Below are positions 1 through 7,263 of a stretch of DNA of 64,000 nucleotides, one piece after another (position 1 is the first letter of the stretch; each line of letters starts with the position of its first letter). Both the position numbers and the translations under genes were made by a program. Source of the stretch: Planctomycetota bacterium (GTDB lineage Bacteria > Planctomycetota > UBA1135 > UBA2386); the NCBI GenBank assembly GCA_016716265.1, contig JADJWQ010000004.1, forward strand, positions 1-64,000. Reading direction: 5' to 3'. The notes under the pieces were generated by a model. That model saw only the letters and a program-made list of their open reading frames with translations, had not been told where the DNA came from and searched no databases.

Positions 1-1
1 C

Positions 2-409
2 GTGCTGCGGGTGACCGCGAGCGAGATGCTCAACGACCTCGCCGCGCAGGAGTCGTCGGTCACGCTCGCGCGGCGGCTCCGGCGCTACTGCAACCCGGCT
101 CTGCTGATCGTCGACGAGATCGGCTACCTGAGCTACGACAGCCGGTACGGCGACCTGCTCTTCGAGGTCGTCAGCCGTCGCCACGAGCTTCGGTCGACGG
201 TGCTGACGACCAACAAGGCCTTCTCGGAGTGGACCGAGGTCTTCTCGAACGCCTCGTGCGTGACCGCGCTGATCGACCGCCCGGTCCACCGCGCCGAGAT
301 CGTCAAGATCGAGGGACGGTCCTACCGGGAGAAGGAGGCCCACGAACGCAACGCGCGCAGGGCGGCAGAACGGGGACGGAAGTCGCGAGCCGCCAAGGCG
401 CGGTCGTGA
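2..409 (+). CDS. istB: IstB-like ATP-binding protein of an IS21-type element (5' truncated by window edge)
   Basis: C-terminal 135 residues of an AAA+ ATPase of the IstB/DnaC-like type, the helper ATPase that assists the IS21-family transposase IstA in target selection. Visible motifs are a Walker B segment (LLIVDEIGYL) near residues 34-43 and a sensor-1-like TTNK followed by FSEW. The Walker A half lies upstream of the window, so the true start is not seen. The basic tail (RKSRAAKARS) is usual for the family. The stop overlaps the GTG of the next gene (GTGA), so the two are probably translationally coupled. The IstA partner is not in view, so it is unclear whether the IS is complete. Confidence 0.88.
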   Translation: MLRVTASEMLNDLAAQESSVTLARRLRRYCNPALLIVDEIGYLSYDSRYGDLLFEVVSRRHELRSTVLTTNKAFSEWTEVFSNASCVTALIDRPVHRAEIVKIEGRSYREKEAHERNARRAAERGRKSRAAKARS

Positions 410-849
410 GCGGCACCCCGCGGCGGCCGCCACCCAAGCCCCCGCGACCGGAACTCGTGCGACGGCCGCATGGCGCCTTCGGATGGCTCGCGGCCGAACT
501 GCTCCACGATCGTTGGCTCGCCGACCTCGGGCCACACGCGACTGCGATCCTCGTGCTGCTCGCGATCGCTGCCGATCGCCACGGCGCGTCCTTCTACGGT
601 CGTGATCGCATGGCCGGCGTGCTCGGCATCACACGGCAGCACGTCGACGCTGCGCTCGCGCGTCTCCTCGACTTCGGCCTCGTCACCTTCCGGCCCTGGC
701 GGGCCGGTGGTCAGGACGGCGTCTGGCAGCTCCTGCCGCTGCCGGTTCGCTCGGCTAACGCGCGGTCCGGCGCTAACAGGGAACTGTCGATCGCCGAGGT
801 GCTACGCACCCTCGGCTTCCAGCCCCGGCAGGGCCACACCGCCGAATAG
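406..849 (+). CDS. Small winged-helix/HTH protein coupled to istB
   Basis: A 147-residue protein. The GTG start is chosen because it overlaps the istB stop in a GTGA arrangement. Residues ~40-115 have a helix-turn-helix pattern: an ILVLLAIAADRHG helix, then MAGVLGITRQHVDAALARL as the likely recognition helices, then a short wing (LVTFRPW). The N-terminus is Pro/Arg rich. The likely role is DNA binding or regulation in the IS21-type unit. I do not know it as a standard IS21 component; it may be a passenger or a replication-initiator-like HTH fragment. Confidence 0.6.
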   Translation: MSGTPRRPPPKPPRPELVRRPHGAFGWLAAELLHDRWLADLGPHATAILVLLAIAADRHGASFYGRDRMAGVLGITRQHVDAALARLLDFGLVTFRPWRAGGQDGVWQLLPLPVRSANARSGANRELSIAEVLRTLGFQPRQGHTAE

Positions 850-874
850 GCGCGGATCCCGACCGCCGCCTACA

Positions 875-964
875 CGCGCGGGGCGGGGGCCCGATCGACG
901 GATCGACGCTCGCAGCAGCGACGTCGGAGAGTAGGCGCGGTTGCACGTGGCGGTCGGGGACGGC
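875..964. repeat. 90-bp direct repeat, copy 1
   Basis: Almost identical to 7174-7263, differing at only a few positions. No coding signal is evident. The second copy ends exactly at the left end of an IS481-like element, so the repeat may be part of an older mobile element or its target. Confidence 0.8.
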
Positions 965-1345
965 CGGACTTGAAACGGGAGTCCGGGCGGCGGAGTGTCG
1001 GCCGGTGGGCGTGCTCTCCGGCGCGCCACACAGCGCCCGGCCGGTGGGGCGGTGATCGACCTCGGGCTGGAAGCCCTCCGCGGCGCGCAGGCCCGCGAAA
1101 CCCTGTCCGCGGAGTTCGCGGACCGGACCGAACCTACAGGGCGGCGGTCAGGAACTCGCCGGCGAGCCCCACGGCTCGTCCCGAGCGCGTCGCCACGACG
1201 GGTCAGCTCAGGGCGTCGTGATCACCCCGCGGACGCACCGATCGTGGTGGAGCCGACCTCCGCCGATTGCGCTCCTCCGGTCGGTGCCGGAGCACGCCGG
1301 CGCGCGGATCGATGCCGGTAGGCAGGTCGTTTGGAGCCACCGTCA
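965..1345. other. No gene recognised
   Basis: GC-rich sequence with open frames on both strands but no recognisable domain, ribosome-binding site or paralogue in the window. The last ~40 bp resemble the flank of the fourth att-like region (before 59414), sharing a CACCGTCACC-type stretch. Confidence 0.5.
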
Positions 1346-1690
1346 CCAGCCGAGTGTGCAACGGAGTGTACAATCGCCTGGGCCACAACCTGGCACGATC
1401 TGGCACGGCGTGGCACGACGGCGCGCTCCGAGAATCGCCACAACCTCCGCCGCGTGGCACACATGGGCACTCCCTGACGCAGCCTGGCACGACCTGGCAC
1501 GATGACCGGCTCATGGTTCGAGTCCTGCAGGGCCTAAATTCCAGGTGCCCGAGTTCGGCCGAGAAACCCCGGCTTCCGGCCGATCTGCATTTCGCGGCGG
1601 GCGAGTGTGCAATGGAGTGTGCAATTGGCCTGGCCACACGGGGGCACGGTCTGGCACGGCGTGGCACGATCTGGCACGGGGCGATGGGGC
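1346..1690. other. att-like recombination region, copy 1 (two arms and a core)
   Basis: The core at about 1514-1538 contains TTCGAGTCCTGCAGGGCC, which looks like a T-loop plus acceptor 3' end of a tRNA gene. It is flanked by arms. Each arm has a pair of GTGTGCAA-type boxes 12 bp apart (near 1350 and 1612) and a run of TGGCACG boxes at exact 10-bp steps (1391, 1401, 1411 on the left; 1652, 1662, 1672 on the right). This is the layout of a phage-type attP with arm sites for a tyrosine integrase. The integrase remnant follows on the minus strand. The function is inferred from layout and from fourfold repetition in the window. Confidence 0.6.
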
Positions 1691-1695
1691 GCGGA

Positions 1696-1786
1696 TCGCG
1701 AGGTAGGCCCTGCGATGCTGGGGCACGGTGGCCGAGCCGTGGACGCGGCTGCTGGCACTGATCGGGTCGCGAAGTAGGCCCTGCGA
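1696..1786. repeat. Pair of 20-bp direct repeats between att region and integrase
   Basis: Two copies, 1696-1715 and 1767-1786, 71 bp apart, each containing TAGGCCCTGC. The same 10-mer occurs inverted inside the att core. The pair is conserved in all four elements (near 20175, 31930 and 59755), which argues for binding sites rather than chance. Confidence 0.65.
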
Positions 1787-2012
1787 CGGTCCTGCTCGGA
1801 TCCTGCAGAGCCAACTCGCGCGGCGTCGCGGAGGGGGGCTGCGCGTCGGGCCGCACGAAGGCGCACGTGCGTGCGTGTGGCGAAGGCGCCCCAGGGGGCG
1901 CGCCGGAGGGCCGCGGCGGCACGTCGGCGAGCGTGGGCCGCCTGAGCGGGCGCGTCGCGGCCGAGGCCGTCGAAGGGCCGGGCCTGCCGCGCGGTCGCTG
2001 AGCTTGCCGAGG

Positions 2013-2822
2013 TCAGCCAGCGCGGTCCGTGCTCGTCGGCTCGCCCCCCGTCGCGAACATCCTCGGCACCGGGAACGTCCCCGGCAGCTCGCGGAACAGG
2101 TCGCCGTCGCCGAGCTCGCCGTAGAGGTCCATCGTCAGCCGGATGTCCGAGTGCCGGAGCACCTGCTGGATCACCTTCGGGTGGACCTTCAGCTCGATCA
2201 GGATCCGCGCGCAGCTCTTGCGCAGGCAGTGGAAGTCGACCCGCTTCCGTCCAGCGCCGCGCTCGGCGGTGAGGCCGGCGGTTTCGGCGTCCTTGCGCAC
2301 GATCGTGGCGATCTTCGACGACAGGCGGAACACGCGGTCCGCATCGCGCACCGGGTCGTCGCCGAGCCGGGCGTGCAGCGCATCCCGTCGCGCCCGCATC
2401 TGCAGGAGCGAGTCGACCACGAAGCCCTGCAGCGGGATGACCGCGTCGTCGCCGTTCTTCGTGAACCTCCCGTCGAGCCGCACCGAGGGCCGTGCGCTGT
2501 CGAGGCGCAGGTCGTTCCAGCAGAGCGACGCGCACTCGCCGGCGCGGAACGCGGTCGTCAGCACGAACCAGTAGAGCACCTGCCGGTCGCGCACCGCCTC
2601 GCAGTAGTCGGGCCGCGACTGCAGGCCGCCGGAGCGGTCGCTCCGTGACATAGCGTGTCCAGGCCGCCTCGACGAGCCGCTCGGCCTCCTCGAAGCGGAA
2701 GCCGACGCGCTTGAAGATCCGGAACTTGTCGCGGTTCGAGGTCCGGACCGCGAGGTTCCGCAGCGGGTCGCACTCCCAGCGCCCGGTGCGCTCGAGCCAC
2801 TTGGAGAAGCCGCGCAGCGCGC
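2013..2822 (-). pseudogene. Tyrosine integrase remnant (element copy 1)
   Basis: C-terminal two thirds of the integrase that is intact at 32252-33493. The catalytic-domain motifs are present (AFRAGE, HCLRKS, LRHSD, DLYGE). The N-terminal ~150 residues are replaced at about 2822 by the leader of the following cassette. A one-base insertion near 2640 (an extra G in CCGGAGCGG) shifts the frame relative to the other copies. The gene is therefore both truncated and frameshifted and unlikely to be active. Confidence 0.85.
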
Positions 2823-2935
2823 CGTCGACAGCATCGATGCGATGCCGCGCGTCGACAGCGTGAACGGCTCGTGAGCCGTCGCCTTGGTGACCGGAGCCGG
2901 AGCTGCAGGGACGGCGTCGCAGGAAGTCAGCCGAT

Positions 2936-3172
2936 ATGATGTTCGACACGCACAGCCTACCGCCAGTTGGCAGCAGGCCTGGCACGGGGGTATTCCGCCC
3001 CTGGTTCGCAGCGGAGTCGGGCTGCGAACCCGCGAGGGCCGGGCTCGTTCAGCGTGCCGTCGCAGACGGCACGCTCATCGTGGCGATCATGGTCGACGAA
3101 CGGATCGGCGAACACGAGCCATCGTGTGAGGCGGACGGACCAGACTCCGACGATGGGGCCACGCAGTTGTGA
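2936..3172 (+). CDS. Short ORF in the cassette leader, possible degenerate beta-family protein
   Basis: A 78-residue ORF preceded by GGAAG. Its opening (MMFDTHSL...GVFRPWF) resembles the start of the ~118-residue beta proteins of the modules (MFDAQL...YSPWF). After that the similarity is lost and the composition becomes Arg/Asp rich. An almost identical ORF sits at 26426-26662 in the same position upstream of another variable-tip gene. It may be a decayed family member or just conserved leader sequence. Confidence 0.35.
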   Translation: MMFDTHSLPPVGSRPGTGVFRPWFAAESGCEPARAGLVQRAVADGTLIVAIMVDERIGEHEPSCEADGPDSDDGATQL

Positions 3173-3277
3173 AGCGTGCGGACAACTCGAGGCGTCGCCC
3201 CGGCGCAAGTTCGGGATGCCGTCGGCGAGCCGCCGGAGGCAACGTGATGGCGGCTGAAGTTCTTTATATTCAAATCG

Positions 3278-3306
3278 TTGCGGCTCTCGCCGCCTCTCCA
3301 TACAAT
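3278..3306 (+). promoter_or_regulatory. Sigma70-like promoter of variable-tip gene A
   Basis: TTGCGG (3278-3283), a 17-bp spacer, then TACAAT (3301-3306), 11 bp before the ATG at 3318. This short distance predicts a leaderless or nearly leaderless mRNA. The same block is conserved upstream of genes B (9070-9098) and D (26769-26797). Confidence 0.65.
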
Positions 3307-3516
3307 CGATTCAGGTCATGTCGGTCCCCCTCGCACAGCGCGCATCCCCAGCACCCGACTCAACGGCAGCGCTGCTGCAGCGGCAGCGTGGGTTCGCCGG
3401 CTCGACTGCCTCCCGCAGGATGGCTGCCGGAAGCGGCGGGCACCAGTGGATCGGGAAGAAGTATGCGTCTTGCTCCTGCAAGAGCGGACACAGCTGGATC
3501 GGAGTCCAGAATCACA

Positions 3517-5135
3517 GGGTGTGGATCTCGTATTGAGCGAAGCCGCTCTTTTCATGCCGCGAGCGCTCGGACGGCGGTCCGCTGCGTAGCGAAGAACCGC
3601 GACATGGCAGCGTCCCATTGGTGGCTGAGCGCGAGCGCGCGGAGCTTGATCACGTGGTCGCCGGTATCCTGCTTCCAGCGCGATCCGGCGCGCTTCATGC
3701 GCACGCCGATGAGGCTCTTGCAGGTTGCCTCGACGGTTCCGCTGCCGATCGGCAGCCCTTTGGCGCGGGCGCCGGCGTAGTTCATGCGGTGCGCATGATT
3801 CGTGAGGTAGGTGATGGCCTCGTGGATGGGGCCGTGCTTGACCACGCTGCCGTCGACCGGGTCGCACCAGTGCGGTTCGAGGTCGGCGAGAATCTGCGTG
3901 ACGGCGTCCTTCCTGCGCTCGAGGAGCCGGCGCCAGCCAGCCACGACCGCTCGGCTTTCGGCGCCCTGGATCGCCTCGGCTGCCGCGGACAGCTTCTCGA
4001 GGACGTGCCAGAAGTCGACCATCAGATGGCGCGGACCTAAGAGGCTTTCCGGGAAGCTCGACTCGAGCAGGTTCCACATCTCGTGAGCCCCATCAGCGAG
4101 TAGCTGAAGTCGCAGCTCGGGCTGCTTCTCGCGCAGCCGGTAGACCACGTTCGCCATGGCGTTGCACACGTCCAAGGGGTCGATGCCAGGCATTTGTCCG
4201 AAGCGCATCGAGTAGAGCGCTCGGCCGTTGCCATCGTGCAACGTGACGGTGCCGCAATGCCATGTGGAAGACGCGCGTGATCTTCGGCGCGTTCCTCCTG
4301 GGCCGACCGGGCGGCCGCGGGATGGCTCCTCCATCGGCACGCTCGCCCGGTCGAGCGATACCGAGATCGCGCGTGCCTCAGCCGGGATCTCGAGGCTGCT
4401 CACGATGGCGTCCTCGATGTTGACCTGGTGACGAAGGTACAGCGCCCCGAGCTCATGCGGCACGCGCTCGAAGCTCGCGCGAGAGTAGGGAAGCCGGCGG
4501 GTCTGCTTGCCGCTCTGCTCACCCTCCCGCGATGGCGCCTTCTGCAGCTCGAAAGCCATCGCCCCGGCCGTCTGCGGTAGCCAGCCGTCGCCGATGGCGC
4601 CCGCACGCAGGCTGATCGCGTCCACCGTCGGTGCGTTGCCCTCGCCGAGCGGACGATACAGCGCACGTCGCACCTCGACGGTCCCCGCGAGCGATCGGTA
4701 CCGGCCGTTGCCGTACCTGACCTGCGTGAAGGTCTTGCCGTCGATCTCGACTCGCGGCGCGTCGACCTCCAGAGCGCCGAGCATGACCGCGTGCGCGTCC
4801 CGCTCCACCGCGCCGGTCAGCTCGGCGACCATGACCTCCGAGACCGCGTAGTCGATCGCCTCCCGGCCTGCCGCGCCACTTGCGGCGCGCGATGCGACCG
4901 CGGCGCACAGCGCCTCGATCGAACCCACCATGCTCTTGCACGCAGCCGGCACCGCGACGACGATCAGGTCTTCGACGGCGCCCCTCCCAGGACGCTTGGT
5001 TCGCATCCTGCATCCGATAGGGAGGGGCGTCGTTTTGTACAAGTTCTTTTTACACAAGATCTTGTGCTCGCTCCCCGCCCCCGCCGCACCGCTCGGTGTC
5101 AGCGCCGCGCCTCACTCAATCCGGGAGCCACACCC
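3517..5135 (-). mobile_element. ISKra4-family insertion sequence, copy 1
   Basis: A 1619-bp element with imperfect terminal inverted repeats (GGGTGTGGATCTCGTATTGAG on the left; GGGTGTGGCTCCCGGATTGA read inward from the right). It is flanked by the 8-bp direct repeat GAATCACA (3509-3516 and 5136-5143). The empty site is preserved in the paralogue at about 9300, which confirms the ends. It interrupts variable-tip gene A. Confidence 0.92.
3552..5057 (-). CDS. ISKra4-family transposase
   Basis: A 501-residue transposase, close to full length for the family. Recognisable blocks are ADGAHEMWNL (an acidic catalytic-site region), LMVDFWHVLEKL, and the C-terminal GLPIGSGTVEATCKSL with MKRAGSRWK. Compared with the copies at 53818 and 63045, this one lacks 2 nt near 4259 and 1 nt near 4325. 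The net loss is one codon, but about 21 residues between the two indels are read in another frame. The protein stays full length yet may be inactive. The first Met (MCKKNLYK) is only one of several possible starts. Confidence 0.85.
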   Translation of the reverse strand: MCKKNLYKTTPLPIGCRMRTKRPGRGAVEDLIVVAVPAACKSMVGSIEALCAAVASRAASGAAGREAIDYAVSEVMVAELTGAVERDAHAVMLGALEVDAPRVEIDGKTFTQVRYGNGRYRSLAGTVEVRRALYRPLGEGNAPTVDAISLRAGAIGDGWLPQTAGAMAFELQKAPSREGEQSGKQTRRLPYSRASFERVPHELGALYLRHQVNIEDAIVSSLEIPAEARAISVSLDRASVPMEEPSRGRPVGPGGTRRRSRASSTWHCGTVTLHDGNGRALYSMRFGQMPGIDPLDVCNAMANVVYRLREKQPELRLQLLADGAHEMWNLLESSFPESLLGPRHLMVDFWHVLEKLSAAAEAIQGAESRAVVAGWRRLLERRKDAVTQILADLEPHWCDPVDGSVVKHGPIHEAITYLTNHAHRMNYAGARAKGLPIGSGTVEATCKSLIGVRMKRAGSRWKQDTGDHVIKLRALALSHQWDAAMSRFFATQRTAVRALAA

Positions 5136-5346
5136 GAATCACAAGTGTGGAGGCTGTGAGGGCTCCGGGGGCCGCACGCAACAGACAATCCGCGCGGTCG
5201 GACGAGGGATGTCGGCGGGCGTCGCCGCCGGATCAGCACCTGCGCTGATGGGCATGCTTGGTGGCGGGCAGGGCGCGATGTCGCTCGGTGGCGGTGCGCT
5301 CAGGATGCGCGACGGAGAGCGGTGCTGTTGCCAACCTCCACGGCCG

Positions 5347-5405
5347 GGACCGGCGACTCCTGGACCGGCGACTCCTGGACCGGCGACTCCTGGACCGGCG
5401 ATTCC
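5347..5405 (+). repeat. 15-bp tandem repeat encoding the Pro-rich linker
   Basis: Three exact copies of GGACCGGCGACTCCT (5347, 5362, 5377) and a fourth near-copy (5392-5405). They encode GPATP units. The paralogue at 9110 has only two units here, so linker length differs by whole repeats, as expected from slippage. Confidence 0.9.
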
Positions 5406-6496
5406 GGAGCTGCCGGGGCCGACGACTCCGGGCGGGCTGCCGGCGCGCCTGGTCGGCGCGCGCGAGACCGCGATGGCTCGCACGAGCGCAGGCAACATGG
5501 CGTCATTGAGCGCGGTTGGCTCGACGGCCGGAAGCGTGGCCGCGGGCGGGAAGCTGCCGGTGAGCAGTGTGGCGTCTGGTGGCCGTAGCGGCTATCCGTG
5601 GTGGCCGGGATGCCCGGAGAGTGGCGTTGTCAGGGCTGGGCGTTGCGCTTGCCAGCTCAGAGACCGGGCGGCGCCGGGCTGTTGCTGCTGCATCAAGCGA
5701 GCGGAGGTGAGGCCGTGGCCCGAGCGGCATCTCCCAAAGGACGGATATTGGGAGAGATTCAGCTTCATCGCGCATTTCGAAGCAATGCGCATAGACGAGC
5801 GAATCGGCGATCTGGGCCCCTGTCATCAGGAGTGGTGGGAGGTCTCTGACGACCGGCTCGGTTTAACCAACAAGGATCTGTACGTTGGGCGAACCGCTCC
5901 CGCCGACGACTGGGCCGAAGTCGATCTCTCGCGACATATCGACGGACCGGCGAATCTGGAGATGTACGATCTTGCCTGTGAGACCCACGATACCGGGTTA
6001 CGCCTTCAGCTCATGGATATCCCAGGCACAAGCAACGCCCTGGGAACGATAGCAGCGGATGAGGACCGGCTTGTAATATATATGCGGTTCCAAAGCAGCT
6101 GCCCTCACATGCAGTGTAAGGATGTATGTGTTTTGTTTGGGGTCAAATACCGCGCGTTTCACAGGCCCGAAGTAACTGTTTTCGGACCAGTGGACGGCGA
6201 TCTGTGTAGTAGTGGCCGTCCTGCCGTGGTTAAGGGGCCACAGGGCTCGATATTTACCGGGGACGTGCCGCGCGTGATCAGTGGGGTCCTACCAGCGGCG
6301 ATGGTGCCTGCAACGTGGGGGGCCGGGCACTTACTGCGCGAGTGAACAGCCTCCACGGCGAGGTTCGAGTCATGAAGATTCAGCCATTTAGCCGCTGCAA
6401 CGCGCATATCGATACTGGTTGACGCTCTCGGAGTCGCGATTCGAACATGAACTTTGCGCCACGAAACCAGGGTTGGCCTAGAGGCACGCAAGATCA

Positions 6497-6964
6497 ATGA
6501 GTTCCGATATGTCCGGGATCCGCACAGCACCACACAACGATGGCGACACGGTGGATCGGCGCATGGTAGATGGCCTCAAGTGCACGGCTCGCCGCGAAAT
6601 GGTACTTGCTGCGAGCTTGCTGTGTGCAATAGGGGGATTGCCAATTCTACTGTACGTGTTCGCGTCGCCGATCGAGTCGGAAACGCCGGGTCCTGAATAC
6701 CTTCTTCAGCGTCGGTTCGAAGCGATCGTAAATGGCAGGTTGTTTGCTAAGGAAATGCGCCTCCATCATGGCGATGCGTACCGCGCCGTTCTCCGGACGC
6801 TTGAGCGACCGGAGATCAGGCGAGCTGGGTTCCATCTGGATGGGCTTGCTAACGAATGGGTCGCGCGGCGCGTTGACGGTGGGGCTGTGCTCGTGTCACG
6901 GGGAGCCGACGGCGTATTGGGTACGTCCGACGATTGGGCTTCACCTGTGATCGGTTCTCAATAG
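6497..6964 (+). CDS. Small membrane-anchored partner of gene A
   Basis: A 155-residue protein with a basic N-terminal region and one hydrophobic segment at ~36-58 (VLAASLLCAIGGLPILLYVF). A soluble C-terminal domain ends in VSRGADGVLGTSDDW. That DG-x-x-GT-x-DD motif resembles the calcium-binding loop of type II secretion major-pseudopilin-like proteins, but no prepilin cleavage site is obvious. It lies 151 bp after variable-tip gene A, in the slot occupied by ATGA-coupled partners in the other cassettes. Here the genes do not overlap. An immunity-like or accessory role is inferred from position only. Confidence 0.55.
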   Translation: MSSDMSGIRTAPHNDGDTVDRRMVDGLKCTARREMVLAASLLCAIGGLPILLYVFASPIESETPGPEYLLQRRFEAIVNGRLFAKEMRLHHGDAYRAVLRTLERPEIRRAGFHLDGLANEWVARRVDGGAVLVSRGADGVLGTSDDWASPVIGSQ

Positions 6965-6984
6965 GCAACATCTCCGGCGCGTGG

Positions 6985-7155
6985 TGTCCGAGAACGCGGC
7001 CGAGGTCGTTTCGGGGCCGAACGCGGTCTCAAGGCCGTGTCGTTGCGATCGGGTTGTCGCGAGTTCTGCCGAGCAACGACCGGGACGGGCAGGACGGTCG
7101 CGCGACTTGCAGCGTGATCAGTTGCCCGCTATCCCTTCCCCGACGCGACCGTCAT
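6985..7155. mobile_element. Remnant of the 3' non-coding end of an IS481-like element
   Basis: Starts with TGTCCGAGAACGCGG and matches the left 170 bp of the complete element at 51726-53015 with scattered differences. No transposase sequence follows. Confidence 0.75.
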
Positions 7156-7173
7156 TGGGTTGCGCGCGGGCCT

Positions 7174-7263
7174 CGCGCGGGGCAGGGGCCCGATCGACGG
7201 ATCGACGCTCGCAGCAGCGACGTCGGAGAGTCGGCGCGGTTGCACGTGGCGGTCGGGGACGGC
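7174..7263. repeat. 90-bp direct repeat, copy 2
   Basis: Matches 875-964. Its right end coincides with the left terminus of the IS481-like element at 7264, so that element appears to have inserted at, or cut off, this repeat. Confidence 0.8.

Larger units (their letters stand above)
3318..6345 (+). pseudogene. Cys/Pro-rich variable-tip protein A, interrupted by an ISKra4-family element
   Basis: Removing the insertion (3517-5135) and one copy of its 8-bp duplication joins 3318-3516 to 5144-6345 in one frame of about 466 residues. Parts in order: low-complexity start; a Cys/His cluster (CSCKSGHSW...NHKCGGC) at ~52-75; a Gly/Ala/Met segment; CCCQPP; a Pro linker of repeated GPATP units; a WWPGC motif; a CCCC cluster; then the variable tip. 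The tip has QEWWEVS and a D-x-P strand pattern shared distantly with genes C and D. The tip is visibly AT-richer than the N-terminus. No signal peptide is seen. The family is unknown to me; a polymorphic effector is inferred from the architecture. The insertion should inactivate it. Confidence 0.7.

Noticed and set aside
1514..1538. A tRNA gene at the att core
   Set aside because: Only a T-loop and acceptor-like 3' end is present. The preceding bases do not form the 5' half of the T-stem or any D or anticodon arm, in any of the four copies.
1391..1680. CRISPR array
   Set aside because: The TGGCACG boxes repeat every 10 bp with no spacers of CRISPR length and no cas genes. They fit protein-binding boxes better.
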